Of a DNA stretch of 64,000 nucleotides, positions 1-8,752 are shown piece by piece. The translations under genes and the position numbers were made by a program. Origin of the DNA: Streptomyces sp. C10-9-1 (GTDB taxonomy: Bacteria; Actinomycetota; Actinomycetes; Streptomycetales; Streptomycetaceae). The stretch covers positions 124,001 to 188,000 of the forward strand of contig NZ_JANHKP010000007.1 of the NCBI RefSeq assembly GCF_024497955.1, given 5' to 3'. Under the pieces are notes generated by a model, which was given only the letters and a program-made list of their open reading frames with translations, had not been told where the DNA came from and ran no database searches. Each line of letters opens with the position of its first letter. The first letter of the stretch is position 1.

Positions 1-748
1 GCACGATCGGCCAGACCAGCTCGGGACGCCCGGCCACGTAGCGCAGGCCCTCGCGCAGCTGGCCCTTGCCGCGCGGGGCGCGTTCGACCTTGTGGAGTTC
101 GGCGGGGCGCATCATGAGCAGGCCCGCGATCGGCGCCAGGAAGGACAGCCCGTTGAAGAGGAAGGCGTAGCCGCTGCCGACGGCAGTGATCATCACGCCC
201 GCGACGGCCGGGCCCACCAGCCGGGCGGACTGGAAGTTCGCGGAGTTCAGGGAGACGGCGTTGCGCAGCTGCCCGGGGCCGACCATCTCGGCGACGAAGG
301 ACTGCCGGGCGGGGTTGTCGACCACGGTCACCAGCCCCAGCAGGAAGGCGGTGAGGTAGACGTGCCAGACCTGCACCTGGCCGCTGAGCGTCAGCAGGGC
401 GAGGGCGAGGCCGGTCAGGCCCATGGCGCCCTGGGTGCCGAGCAGCAGCCTCCGCTTGGGCAGGCGGTCCGCGAGGACGCCGCCGTAGAGGCCGAAGAGC
501 AGCATCGGCAGGAACTGGAGGGCGATGGTGATGCCGACCGCGGAGGCGGATCCGGTCAGGGTGAGCACCAGCCAGTCCTGGGCGATGCGCTGCATCCAGG
601 TGCCGGTGTTGGAGACGACCTGCCCGATCGCGAAGAGCCGGTAGTTCCGGATCCTCAGCGAGCTGAACATCGTCTGCTTCTGCGGGGGTGCGGTGGTGTC
701 GTGGGTGTGCGGTGCGGGGGCGGAGTCTGCTCCGGGTCCCGTACTCAA
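1..748 (-). CDS. MFS efflux transporter (3' end beyond window)
   Basis: This major facilitator superfamily exporter of the EntS/MFS_3 type probably pumps a small toxic molecule across the inner membrane. The 249 visible codons encode a hydrophilic N-terminus of about 27 residues, then NYRLFAIGQVVSNTGTWMQR, typical of this subfamily. Five to six membrane segments follow, with the MFS motif A-like loop LADRLPKRR between TM2 and TM3. The C-terminal half lies outside the window. The TTG start is chosen because GAGGAGG sits about nine bases upstream; an internal ATG in front of FSSLRIRNY is the alternative. It lies downstream of a MarR gene on the same strand, the usual arrangement of a regulator and its efflux pump. 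The substrate cannot be read from sequence. Confidence 0.9.
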   Translation of the reverse strand, partial: MSTGPGADSAPAPHTHDTTAPPQKQTMFSSLRIRNYRLFAIGQVVSNTGTWMQRIAQDWLVLTLTGSASAVGITIALQFLPMLLFGLYGGVLADRLPKRRLLLGTQGAMGLTGLALALLTLSGQVQVWHVYLTAFLLGLVTVVDNPARQSFVAEMVGPGQLRNAVSLNSANFQSARLVGPAVAGVMITAVGSGYAFLFNGLSFLAPIAGLLMMRPAELHKVERAPRGKGQLREGLRYVAGRPELVWPIV

Positions 749-944
749 AGGGGCTCGCCTCCTCTGTATCGGTGTACGCGCGCTCCGGACGCCTTCGCTG
801 TTCGCTCGCTCCGGGCCTCGCTTGTGCAGTCGTGCGGTCGTGCGGTCGTGCCGGGCGTGCCGCCCGGTTTCGGATGATGGGCGCCGCGGCGGAGGTTGGC
901 CGCTACAGCCGTCCGGCGTACCGGCCGGCCCGCCGCGGCGGGCG

Positions 945-1388
945 CTACATCCGCGCGAGCTTGTCCAGGACGGGGGCGGCCGCGCGCAGCCTGGCCCACT
1001 CGTCCTCGTCCAGGCCCTCGGCGAGGGCGGTCAGCCAGGCGTTCCGCTTGCGGCGGCTCTCGTCGAGCATGGCCTCGGCCTGCTCGGTCTGGCTGACGAC
1101 CTTCTGCCGTCGGTCGTCGGGGTGCGGCGCCAGCCTGACCAGCCCCTTGGCCTCCAGCAGGGCGACGATGCGGGTCATCGACGGCGGCTGGACGTGCTCC
1201 TTGCGGGCCAGTTCGCCGGGGGTCGCGGAGCCGCAGCGCGCGAGGGTGCCGAGCACGGACATCTCCGTCGGGCTGAGCGACTCGTCGACGCGCTGGTGCT
1301 TCAGGCGTCGGCCCAGCCGCATCACGGCCGAGCGCAGGGCGTTCACGGCGTCGACGTCCTCGTCATGGCCGTGGGACAGATCAGGCAT
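945..1388 (-). CDS. MarR family transcriptional regulator
   Basis: The 147-residue protein is a winged-helix MarR regulator of normal length. The recognition part is visible as SPTEMSVLGTLA, GELARKEHVQPPSMTRIV and the wing region LVRLAPHPDDRRQK, whose DDRR motif is characteristic. N- and C-terminal helices would form the dimer interface. The gene is first in an apparent operon with the MFS exporter that follows on the minus strand after about 200 bases. A palindromic operator lies immediately upstream of the ATG, so autorepression and ligand-induced derepression of the pump are likely. The 196-base gap before the MFS gene contains a short run of direct repeats (GTCGTGCG) and no gene. Confidence 0.93.
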   Translation of the reverse strand: MPDLSHGHDEDVDAVNALRSAVMRLGRRLKHQRVDESLSPTEMSVLGTLARCGSATPGELARKEHVQPPSMTRIVALLEAKGLVRLAPHPDDRRQKVVSQTEQAEAMLDESRRKRNAWLTALAEGLDEDEWARLRAAAPVLDKLARM

Positions 1389-1393
1389 GTTTT

Positions 1394-1419
1394 TTAGCGT
1401 AACTCATTACCCATGCTAA
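1394..1419 (-). promoter_or_regulatory. Probable MarR operator
   Basis: An inverted repeat TTAGC-N16-GCTAA lies five bases upstream of the marR-type ATG, with an inner TAAtgagTTA element. MarR-family operators are typically imperfect palindromes of this size overlapping their own promoter. The distance to the ATG implies a very short or absent 5' leader. A second perfect palindrome, GGGTATACCC, lies at 1427-1436 and could be part of the promoter. Confidence 0.6.
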
Positions 1420-1519
1420 AGACCAGGGGTATACCCACCGGGGGAGGCATCACCCGAAGGAGTGAGTTCAGGCCGGAAACCGACCCAGCGGCGACCGCTT
1501 CCCGGTGACCCTGGCACGC

Positions 1520-1840
1520 ATGGGATCGACAGTGCTCAGCCTGCGGATAGACGGTGAGCTGCTCGACCGGCTCCGGCAGCATGCCGCACGACGGCAGATG
1601 ACCGTCCAGGACTACGTGGTGCGCACGCTCGTCCGCGACGACTTCGACGAACGGTTCAAGACCTCGGTCGACGAGACGGAGAGGTTCTACGGCCCGCCCA
1701 CCGCCTCCCAGGGGCACCGGCCCGCCGCTCCCCTTCCCGACGAGGAGGGCACGGGCGCGGCCGGGGCGGGCCCGGCGGCCCGCCCCGACCGGCCGCGGGG
1801 GGAGCCGGGTCAGGTCAGGCCGAGCGCGGGCATCGCGTAG
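1520..1840 (+). CDS. Ribbon-helix-helix (CopG-like) protein
   Basis: This small protein of about 106 residues starts with a ribbon-helix-helix DNA-binding unit. It has a beta strand VLSLRIDGELLDRL, then two helices covering RQHAARRQMTVQDYVVRTL. The remainder is charged, then proline- and glycine-rich and probably disordered. ATG at 1520 is preferred over the in-frame GTG at 1505 because it directly precedes the strand. No toxin gene follows, so it is more likely a solitary regulator than an antitoxin. Its last 31 bases overlap the 3' end of the convergent permease gene. Confidence 0.65.
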   Translation: MGSTVLSLRIDGELLDRLRQHAARRQMTVQDYVVRTLVRDDFDERFKTSVDETERFYGPPTASQGHRPAAPLPDEEGTGAAGAGPAARPDRPRGEPGQVRPSAGIA

Positions 1841-3264
1841 TAGAAGACGAACACCGCCGACACCGCGTACATCGCGACCGGGACCTCGCGGCCGCGCCCC
1901 GCGACCAGGCGCAGCACGGTGAAGGCGATGAAGCCGATGCCGATGCCGTTGGTGATCGAGTACGTGAACGGCATCATCACCATGGCCAGGAAGGCGGGGA
2001 CGGCGATGGTGTAGTCGCTCCAGTCGATGTCCCGCACGGAGCCGGCCAGGATCAGGAAGCCCACCGCCAGCAGGGCCGGCGTGGCCGCCTGCGAGGGGAC
2101 CATGGTGGCCAGCGGTGTCAGGAAGAGCGCCACCGAGAACAGCAGGCCCGTCACCACGGACGCGAGGCCCGTACGGGCGCCCTCGCCGACGCCGGCCGTG
2201 GACTCCACGAAGCAGGTGTTGGCGGAGGCGGAGCCCGCACCGCCCGCGGCGACCGCGATGCCGTCCACGACCAGGACCCGGTTGATGCCGGGGAGGTTGC
2301 CGTCGCGGTCCATCAGCCCGGCCTCGTCGCCCACGCCGAGGATGGTGCCCATCGCGTCGAAGAAGCAGGACAGCAGCACGGTGAAGACGAAGAGGCAGCC
2401 GGTCAGCAGGCCGACCTTCCCGAAGCCCCCGAACAGGCTGAACTCCCAGAAGAGGCCGAAGTCGGGCACCGCCACCGGGTTGCCGGGCCACTCGGGCGTG
2501 GTCAGGCCCCAGCTCGGGACGTCGGCGACCGCGTGGACGGCCATCGCGAGGGCCGTCATCACCACGATGGAGATCAGGATCGCCCCGGGGACCTTGCGCA
2601 CGAGCAGCGCCAGCGTCAGCAGGGTGCCGAGCACGAACACCAGGACCGGCCAGCCGGTGAGGTGCCCGCCGGTGCCCAGCCCGAGGGGCACGGTGGTCCC
2701 GGCGGCGTCCGGGACGCGCGAGACGAAGCCCGAGTCGACCAGGCCGATCAGCATGATGAACAGGCCGATGCCGATCGCGATGCCCTTGCGCAGCCCGAGG
2801 GGGACGGCGTTCATCACGCGCTCGCGCAGCCCGGTGGCCACCAGCAGGATGACCACGAAGCCCGCCAGGACCACCATGCCCATGGCGTCGGCCCAGGACA
2901 TCCGGGGGGCGAGCTGGAGCGCGACGACGGTGTTCACGCCGAGGCCCGCGGCGAGGGCGATCGGGACGTTGCCGATCACACCCATCAGAAGCGTGGAGAA
3001 GGCGGCGGTGACCACCGTGGCGGTGACCAGCTGGCCTCCGTCGAGCTGGTGCCCGTACATGTCCTCGGCGCTGCCGAGGATGATCGGGTTGAGCACCAGG
3101 ATGTAGGCCATCGCGAAGAAGGTGGCGAACCCTCCGCGGACCTCCCGGGCGACCGTGGAGCCGCGCTCCGAGATCGCGAAGTAGCGGTCCAGCCCGTTCG
3201 CGGGCCGGGGAGCCGGCGGCGGCAGGTCGGGGGTGTCGACCGTGGCGGTGGCCGAGGAGGGCAT
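1810..3264 (-). CDS. NCS2 family purine/xanthine-type permease (AzgA-like)
   Basis: This 484-residue membrane permease of the nucleobase:cation symporter-2 AzgA branch imports purine bases such as guanine, hypoxanthine or adenine with protons. The N-terminus has LDRYFAISERGSTVAREVRGG and FFAMAYILVLNP, hallmarks of AzgA-like members, followed by many hydrophobic segments. The ATG at 3264 is preferred over an upstream TTG because GAGG lies six bases before it. The leader contains a hairpin followed by a run of six U, listed separately, so expression may be controlled by premature termination. It is divergent from the DUF2530 gene. The exact base transported is an inference from family. Confidence 0.9.
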   Translation of the reverse strand: MPSSATATVDTPDLPPPAPRPANGLDRYFAISERGSTVAREVRGGFATFFAMAYILVLNPIILGSAEDMYGHQLDGGQLVTATVVTAAFSTLLMGVIGNVPIALAAGLGVNTVVALQLAPRMSWADAMGMVVLAGFVVILLVATGLRERVMNAVPLGLRKGIAIGIGLFIMLIGLVDSGFVSRVPDAAGTTVPLGLGTGGHLTGWPVLVFVLGTLLTLALLVRKVPGAILISIVVMTALAMAVHAVADVPSWGLTTPEWPGNPVAVPDFGLFWEFSLFGGFGKVGLLTGCLFVFTVLLSCFFDAMGTILGVGDEAGLMDRDGNLPGINRVLVVDGIAVAAGGAGSASANTCFVESTAGVGEGARTGLASVVTGLLFSVALFLTPLATMVPSQAATPALLAVGFLILAGSVRDIDWSDYTIAVPAFLAMVMMPFTYSITNGIGIGFIAFTVLRLVAGRGREVPVAMYAVSAVFVFYYAMPALGLT

Positions 3265-3301
3265 GCGGAACCTCAGTCGGGCGAGGGGACGGGGGAGGCA
3301 C

Positions 3302-3360
3302 AAAAAACCGGCTGGGTCTGGAGCTTCCTCCGACGGGAACCAGTCAGCCGTAATCGGTTT
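3302..3360 (-). promoter_or_regulatory. Terminator-like structured leader of the NCS2 permease gene
   Basis: Read on the minus strand, AACCG/CGGTT, GGCTG/CAGCC and CTGG/CCAG can pair into one long interrupted stem. An apical TTCC/GGAA helix sits inside it, and TTTTTT follows directly. The U-run lies about 38 bases upstream of the permease ATG, and the next gene upstream is divergent. The hairpin therefore cannot end another transcript and is best read as an attenuator, possibly the expression platform of a riboswitch. I do not recognise a named riboswitch class. Confidence 0.5.
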
Positions 3361-3502
3361 CAGTATGAATATATGAGGGGAAGATCGCTATCTCCGCGCG
3401 TAGAGCCTTGGGGCGCAAGGGGTCCGACGGCCGGGCGCGGAAGCAGGTCCCCCCGCCCGGACCCCCGTCGGCCCCGGCCCCCGGCCGACCTACACTGGCC
3501 CC

Positions 3503-3802
3503 ATGGCGAAGTGGACCCCGAGGCACGAGGCACCCGAACCCCTTGAGGGTCCGATCGTCGCCACCATCACGGGCGGCACGATCCTGTGGTTCGCGCTGTT
3601 CCTCGTGCAGGTCCCGTTCTACGGCTGGTTCGACGACCGCGACCTGACCTGGTGGGTGTGGACCTGCCTGGCCGGCGGCGGCCTCGGCCTCATCGGCATC
3701 TGGTACGTCCGCGGACGGGACGCCGCCATCAAGCGCGCGCGGGCGGCCGAGGACGGCGGCCCTCCGGCCCGGGAGCCGGACCCCTCCTCCCCCGCCTCCT
3801 GA
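3503..3802 (+). CDS. DUF2530 small membrane protein
   Basis: The 99-residue protein has two predicted membrane helices, roughly residues 20-40 (IVATITGGTILWFALFLVQV) and 52-70 (WWVWTCLAGGGLGLIGIWYV), followed by a charged, proline-rich cytoplasmic tail. The layout matches the actinobacterial DUF2530 family. DUF2530 genes are commonly found beside NCS2 permease genes, as here, but no function is known. The ATG is the only reasonable start. Confidence 0.85.
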   Translation: MAKWTPRHEAPEPLEGPIVATITGGTILWFALFLVQVPFYGWFDDRDLTWWVWTCLAGGGLGLIGIWYVRGRDAAIKRARAAEDGGPPAREPDPSSPAS

Positions 3803-3961
3803 CCCCTCCGGAACCACCGCCCCGCGCCCCCGAGGCCCGGCACCCGGCACCCGGCACCCGGCACCCGCCCGTGGTCCCCGCGGACGATTCGCCTACGCCC
3901 CCGGTCGGATCTTCGGCACCCTCGGGGGGTGAGGCGGCTGCCCGCCCCGTACCGTCGGAAC

Positions 3962-6478
3962 ATGACCCAGCGGGCGGACATCGACTCCGACGGCCCCGAG
4001 CCGAACGGCCACATCCCCGGCGGCAGCCCCGCCGTCGGCGCAGGCGCCGAACTCGACCCCGTACACCCCCCGCAGCCCCCTCCCGCCCCCGGAACGGGCA
4101 CGGCACCGGCCGCGGCACCGGCCGCCGCGGCGAAGGCGCCCGCGCGCGGGCTCACCGCCGCCGAAGTGGCCGAGCGCGTCGCCCGGGGCGAGGTCAACGA
4201 CGTCCCCCTGCGCAGCTCCCGGTCCACCGCGGACATCGTCCGCGGCAACGTCTTCACCCGCTTCAACGCCATCATCGGCGTGCTGTGGGGGATCATGCTG
4301 TTCGTCGCGCCGATCCAGGACAGCCTCTTCGGCTTCGTGATCGTCGCCAACACCGGCATCGGCATCGTCCAGGAGCTGCGCGCCAAGCGCACCCTCGACT
4401 CCCTCGCGGTGATCGGCGAGGCGAAGCCGCACGTCCGGCGCGACGGCGTCAGCGCCCCCGTGTCCACCTCCGAGATCGTCCTCGGCGACCTGGTCGAACT
4501 GGCCCCGGGCGACAAGGTGGTGGTCGACGGCCTGGTCGCGGAGGCCGACAGCCTGGAGGTCGACGAGTCGCTGCTGACCGGCGAGGCCGATCCCGTCGTC
4601 AAGCACCCCGGGGACACCGTCATGTCCGGGTCCTTCGTCGTCGCGGGCGGCGGCGCCTTCACCGCGACCAAGGTGGGCCGAGAGGCCTACGCCGCCCAAC
4701 TCGCCGAGGAGGCGTCCCGCTTCACCCTGGTCCACTCCGAACTGCGCTCCGGCATCTCCACCATCCTCAAGTACGTGACCTGGATGATGGTCCCGACCGC
4801 ACTCGGGCTGATCATCAGCCAGCTGGTCGTCAAGGACAACGACCTGCGGAACTCCATCGCCCGGACCGTCGGCGGCATCGTGCCGATGATCCCCGAGGGC
4901 CTGGTGCTGCTCACCTCCGTCGCCTTCGCCATCGGCGTGATCCGGCTCGGCCGCAAGCAGTGCCTGGTGCAGGAACTGCCCGCGATCGAGGGGCTGGCAC
5001 GCGTCGACGTCGTCTGCCTCGACAAGACCGGCACCCTCACCGAAGGGGGCATGGACGTCACCGGGCTGCGCCCGCTCGGCGGCGCCGACGAGGCGTACGT
5101 CCGGAAGGTGCTGGGGGCACTCGGGGCGAGCGACCCCCACCCCAACGCCTCCCTCCAGGCGATCATCGAGGCGTATCCGGACGACGAGGAGTGGCGCTGC
5201 ACCCAGTCGCTGCCGTTCTCCTCCGCGCGCAAGTACAGCGGAGCCGCCCTCAGCGAGGGCGACGGGACGGACTCGACCTGGCTGCTCGGCGCCCCCGACG
5301 TGCTGCTCGACGCCCACGACCCCGCCCTCGCGGAGGTCGACGCCCTCAACCGCGAGGGCCTGCGGGTCCTGCTGCTGGCACAGGCCTCCGGCGACCTCGA
5401 CGGTCCGTCCCCGGCCCGGGGGGCGAAGCCCGCCGCCCTGATCGTGCTGGAGCAGCGGCTGCGGCCCGACGCCGCGGACACCCTGCGCTACTTCGCCGAC
5501 CAGAACGTCTCGGCCAAGGTGATCTCGGGCGACAACGCGGTCGCCGTCGGCGCGGTCGCCGCCAAGCTGGGCCTGCCCGGGGCCTCGGCCACGGTAGACG
5601 CCCGGGAGCTGCCGAAGGACCCCGAGGCGATGGGCGAGCGCCTGGACGAGGGCGCGGTCTTCGGACGGGTCACCCCGCAGCAGAAGCGGGACATGGTCGG
5701 CGCGCTCCAGTCGCGCGGCCACACCGTCGCGATGACCGGCGACGGCGTCAACGACGTGCTGGCGCTCAAGGACGCGGACATCGGCGTCTCCATGGGCTCC
5801 GGCTCCGAGGCGACCCGTGCGGTGGCGCAGATCGTCCTGCTCAACAACAGCTTCGCCACCCTGCCGTCGGTGGTGGCCGAGGGCCGCCGGGTGATCGGCA
5901 ACATCACCCGGGTGGCGACGCTCTTCCTGACGAAGACCGTCTACTCGGTGCTGCTGGCGATCCTCGTCGTCTGCTGGCAGGTGGAGTACCCCTTCCTGCC
6001 GCGGCACCTGACGCTGCTGTCCACGCTCACCATCGGCGTACCGGCCTTCTTCCTGGCCCTCGCACCCAACAAGGAGCGCGCCCGGCCCCACTTCGTGCGC
6101 CGGGTGATGCGCTATGCGATCCCCTCCGGGCTGATCGCGGCCACGGCCACCTTTTCCACCTACCTGCTGGCCCGCTCCCACTACAGCGGCACGGGGGCGC
6201 TGGACGCGGAGACCAGCGCGGCCACGCTGTGCCTCTTCCTGGTCTCGCTGTGGGTGCTGGCGATCATCGCCCGCCCCTACACCTGGTGGCGGATCGCCCT
6301 GGTGGCGACGATGGGCGGGGGCTTCCTGCTGGTCCTCGTCGTCCCCTGGCTCCAGCACTTCTTCGCGCTGAAGCTGGTCGGCACCGTGATGCCCTGGGCC
6401 GCCGTCGGCATCGCCGCGGCCTCCGGCCTGCTGCTGGAGTTCGTCTGGCGCTGGGTGGGCCGCCGCTTCCCCGCGTGA
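3962..6478 (+). CDS. ctpE: CtpE-like cation P-type ATPase
   Basis: This P-type ATPase of 838 residues closely resembles mycobacterial CtpE, which is linked to calcium uptake. After a disordered proline/alanine-rich N-terminus of about 60 residues comes the typical GLTAAEVAERVARGEVNDVP region. The actuator motif is LLTGEADP, the phosphorylation motif DKTGTLT starts near residue 354, and the hinge motif TGDGVND lies near 592. Paired transmembrane segments sit at both ends. The CPx motif of heavy-metal pumps is absent. MVPEGL-type TM4 residues (IVPMIPEGLVLLTSVAFAIG) match CtpE. ATG 3962 is preferred over 3929, which would add a non-conserved arginine-rich stretch. The gene appears monocistronic and ends before a strong hairpin. 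Ion specificity is inferred from the mycobacterial relative. Confidence 0.88.
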   Translation: MTQRADIDSDGPEPNGHIPGGSPAVGAGAELDPVHPPQPPPAPGTGTAPAAAPAAAAKAPARGLTAAEVAERVARGEVNDVPLRSSRSTADIVRGNVFTRFNAIIGVLWGIMLFVAPIQDSLFGFVIVANTGIGIVQELRAKRTLDSLAVIGEAKPHVRRDGVSAPVSTSEIVLGDLVELAPGDKVVVDGLVAEADSLEVDESLLTGEADPVVKHPGDTVMSGSFVVAGGGAFTATKVGREAYAAQLAEEASRFTLVHSELRSGISTILKYVTWMMVPTALGLIISQLVVKDNDLRNSIARTVGGIVPMIPEGLVLLTSVAFAIGVIRLGRKQCLVQELPAIEGLARVDVVCLDKTGTLTEGGMDVTGLRPLGGADEAYVRKVLGALGASDPHPNASLQAIIEAYPDDEEWRCTQSLPFSSARKYSGAALSEGDGTDSTWLLGAPDVLLDAHDPALAEVDALNREGLRVLLLAQASGDLDGPSPARGAKPAALIVLEQRLRPDAADTLRYFADQNVSAKVISGDNAVAVGAVAAKLGLPGASATVDARELPKDPEAMGERLDEGAVFGRVTPQQKRDMVGALQSRGHTVAMTGDGVNDVLALKDADIGVSMGSGSEATRAVAQIVLLNNSFATLPSVVAEGRRVIGNITRVATLFLTKTVYSVLLAILVVCWQVEYPFLPRHLTLLSTLTIGVPAFFLALAPNKERARPHFVRRVMRYAIPSGLIAATATFSTYLLARSHYSGTGALDAETSAATLCLFLVSLWVLAIIARPYTWWRIALVATMGGGFLLVLVVPWLQHFFALKLVGTVMPWAAVGIAAASGLLLEFVWRWVGRRFPA

Positions 6479-6563
6479 GCCCGGGTGGGGCCGGGTGGGG
6501 CGCGTGAGCCGTGAGCCGCGTCAGCCGCGTGAGCGGGCGGCCGCGAGGGCGACCCGACGGAAA

Positions 6564-6590
6564 GGGGCCTCCGCCGACGGCGGAGGCCCC
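6564..6590. terminator. Bidirectional hairpin terminator
   Basis: GGGGCCTCCGCC and GGCGGAGGCCCC form a perfect 12-bp stem with a GAC loop, flanked by AAA on the left and TTC on the right. It lies between the convergent ctpE-like and FG-GAP genes. Confidence 0.85.
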
Positions 6591-6617
6591 TTCACCCGGT
6601 CCCACGACCCGAGCGGG

Positions 6618-7835
6618 TCAGAAGGCGCCGTTCAGCTGGTTCCAGTAGTCGCCGACGACCACACCGGCGGCCACACCACCCGTCCCGCGGCCCGTGTAGA
6701 CCAGCTGGCAGCCGACGCCGCGGCACTCCTGGGAGACCCAGTTGGACCTGGTGGTGGCCATCAGGTCGGGGACGCCGTCGGCGTTCTCGTCGACGGCGAC
6801 CAGGTCCTTCATGCTGTTCCAGCCGCCGGAGCCGATGAGCTTGCGGGCGCTGACCCCGCCGGTACGGCCGGGGTAGAGCCAGAGCCTGCCGGTGGCGGCC
6901 TCCCGGGCGTAGAGGTCGGGGTGGCCGTCGCCGTTGGTGTCGCCCATGGCGAGCAGGGCGTTCATGCTGTTCCAGCCACCGGCGCCGATCAGCTTCCGGC
7001 TCCCCAGACCACCGGACGCGGTGCCCGGGTACAGGTACAGCTTGCCCGTCGACTTCTGCACCGCGATCAGGTCGGAGCGCCCGTCGCCGGTCAGGTCTCC
7101 GAAAGCGGTGATGTGGGTCATGCTGTTCCAGCCGCTGACCCCGATCAGCTTCCGGGAGGTGAAGCCGCCGTTGCCCGAACCCGGGTACATCCACAGCCTG
7201 CCCGTCGACGCCTCCCGCGCGAGGACGTCCTCCCGCCCGTCCCGGCTGAAGTCACCGTGGCGCGTCAGGGCGCTCATCCCGTTCCAGCCGCCGCTGCCCA
7301 CCAGCCGACCCGACTGGTCACCGGGCAGGAACCACAGACGGCCCGCGGTGTCCCGGACGAGGACGTCGGACCGGCGGTCGCCGTTCATGTCCGAGAAGCC
7401 GATGCCCTTGCTCGCGGGATACGACGTCCACTGGGGGTAGGCGTTGCCCGTGCACTCGCGCGCGGTGGAGACGAACCTGATCGAGCTGATGGTGCCCCTG
7501 CTCTGGTTCCAATGCTCACCCGTCGGGGCCGGGTATTGAGTATCGACGAACTCGGTCGTCCCGAAGTGTGGGTCATTGTGCAGGCAGGCGAACTTGGATG
7601 TGTGGTTCAGAAATGCCCAGAAGCGGTTGTCCCACGCCCCGAGGGTCGCCATGTCGGTCTTGGTCTTGAACATGGCGCCTCTGCCGAACCAGTCCTCCCA
7701 GCCGCAGAAGTAGCCCTTGGGGCAGTCGCTGATATCCGCCTGCGCGGGCGCGGCCCCCGCGCCGAGCACGGCGAGGGACGCGAGCCCCAGGGTGGTGGCG
7801 AATGCCGCCACCCGCCGGAGCAGAGTCGAACGCAT
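6618..7835 (-). CDS. Secreted protein with peptidase-inhibitor I36-like domain and FG-GAP/VCBS repeats
   Basis: The 405-residue protein has a Sec signal peptide (RR then hydrophobic core, cleavage near AQA at residue 33). A cysteine-containing N-terminal domain starting DCPKGYFCGWEDWFGRG resembles the peptidase inhibitor I36/gamma-crystallin-like domain. Four to five FG-GAP repeats follow from about residue 170. Each carries a calcium-loop type D-x-N/T-x-D-G segment (DMNGDRRSD, DLTGDGRSD, DTNGDGHPD) and the recurring GGWNSM motif. These repeats form beta-propeller blades for extracellular binding. The ATG follows the RBS-like GGGGAAAG. The inhibitory role is inferred from family only; no partner protease is adjacent. 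Confidence 0.85.
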   Translation of the reverse strand: MRSTLLRRVAAFATTLGLASLAVLGAGAAPAQADISDCPKGYFCGWEDWFGRGAMFKTKTDMATLGAWDNRFWAFLNHTSKFACLHNDPHFGTTEFVDTQYPAPTGEHWNQSRGTISSIRFVSTARECTGNAYPQWTSYPASKGIGFSDMNGDRRSDVLVRDTAGRLWFLPGDQSGRLVGSGGWNGMSALTRHGDFSRDGREDVLAREASTGRLWMYPGSGNGGFTSRKLIGVSGWNSMTHITAFGDLTGDGRSDLIAVQKSTGKLYLYPGTASGGLGSRKLIGAGGWNSMNALLAMGDTNGDGHPDLYAREAATGRLWLYPGRTGGVSARKLIGSGGWNSMKDLVAVDENADGVPDLMATTRSNWVSQECRGVGCQLVYTGRGTGGVAAGVVVGDYWNQLNGAF

Positions 7836-7992
7836 AGCTGTCTTTCCCCTCCCTGAAGCGGCACGGAGAAGGCTCGACGCACCGCACGACGAAGATATCT
7901 CGCCATCATGATCATGCCACCGACGGCCCCGCCGTCCGCACCGGGCCCGCCGACCCGCCCACGGGGGGGTGCCTCCGCCCGGCCCGGGGCGC

Positions 7993-8589
7993 TCAGCCGT
8001 CGGCGCGCGTGTAGGTGAGGAACACCGCGCCGCTCCCGAGAACCGTGTGGTCCGCGAGGGTCCAGGTACGCGGGTCGAAGGCCGCCTTGCGGGAGAACAG
8101 CGGGATCCCGTCGCCGATGGTCAGCGGGCCGACCTTGAGGATCAACGTGTCGATCTCGGCGTACAGGGAGCCCGCGAGTTCACCGCCGCCGAGAAGCCAG
8201 ATGTCCTTGCCCTCCTGCCGCTTGAGTGCGCGCACGGTCTCCACCGGGTCGCCGGCGACCAGCTCGACGGCCGGATCGGGGCACTCGGTCAGGGTCCGCG
8301 AGAACACCAGATGACGCAGATGGGGGTAGGCGTTGGCGATCCCGGCCGCCAGGCCGATCTCGTAGGTGCGCCGCCCTTCGAGCACGGTGTCGAAGTGCGT
8401 GCCCTCCGCCGTGACGGACAGCGCCTGCCGCGCCTGGACCGGCAGCGTCTCCGGGTACTCGGCCACGAGGTGGCGCAGGTAGTCCTCGGGCACGGGCCAG
8501 AAGCCGTCCGGGCCGGTGGGGTCCGCACCGTCCGGGCCCGCGATGAACCCGTCGAGAGTGGTGGCGATGTAGTGGACAAGCCTGCGCAT
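7993..8589 (-). CDS. Dihydrofolate reductase family protein (RibD C-terminal fold)
   Basis: This 198-residue cytoplasmic protein has the RibD_C/DHFR fold. It opens with MRRLVHYIATTLDGFIAG, and its NADPH-binding loop is DIWLLGGGELAGSLY. The substrate reduced by these solitary actinobacterial DHFR-like proteins is unknown, and they are not thought to replace the essential folA-type enzyme. GGAAGG about eight bases before the ATG supports the start. The gene lies alone between a divergent-looking region and an anti-sigma-like ATPase gene. A second, unrelated member of the family is encoded at the right end of the window. Confidence 0.88.
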   Translation of the reverse strand: MRRLVHYIATTLDGFIAGPDGADPTGPDGFWPVPEDYLRHLVAEYPETLPVQARQALSVTAEGTHFDTVLEGRRTYEIGLAAGIANAYPHLRHLVFSRTLTECPDPAVELVAGDPVETVRALKRQEGKDIWLLGGGELAGSLYAEIDTLILKVGPLTIGDGIPLFSRKAAFDPRTWTLADHTVLGSGAVFLTYTRADG

Positions 8590-8752
8590 GCCGGGCACCT
8601 TCCGTCGTCGGCTGTCGTGGCGCCCGGTCCGGGGCCGCAGAGCGGCGTGCCGGGTCGCGGACCACCGGGCGATCATGGCACCCGATCGCCGGCACGCCCA
8701 CCGGGTTTCCGTCCCGGAGCCCGCCGCCCGGAGGGAACGTCCCCGGCACCCT

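Noticed and set aside
1427..1436. GGGTATACCC palindrome as a CsoR site
   Set aside because: It shares the GGGTAT/ATACCC halves, but the spacing differs from the copA operator and no copper gene is adjacent. More likely part of the marR promoter.
3893..6358. Open frame of over 800 codons opposite the P-type ATPase
   Set aside because: The reverse frame of a GC-rich gene; composition is unusual for protein and no motif is present, whereas the plus-strand frame has every P-type ATPase motif.
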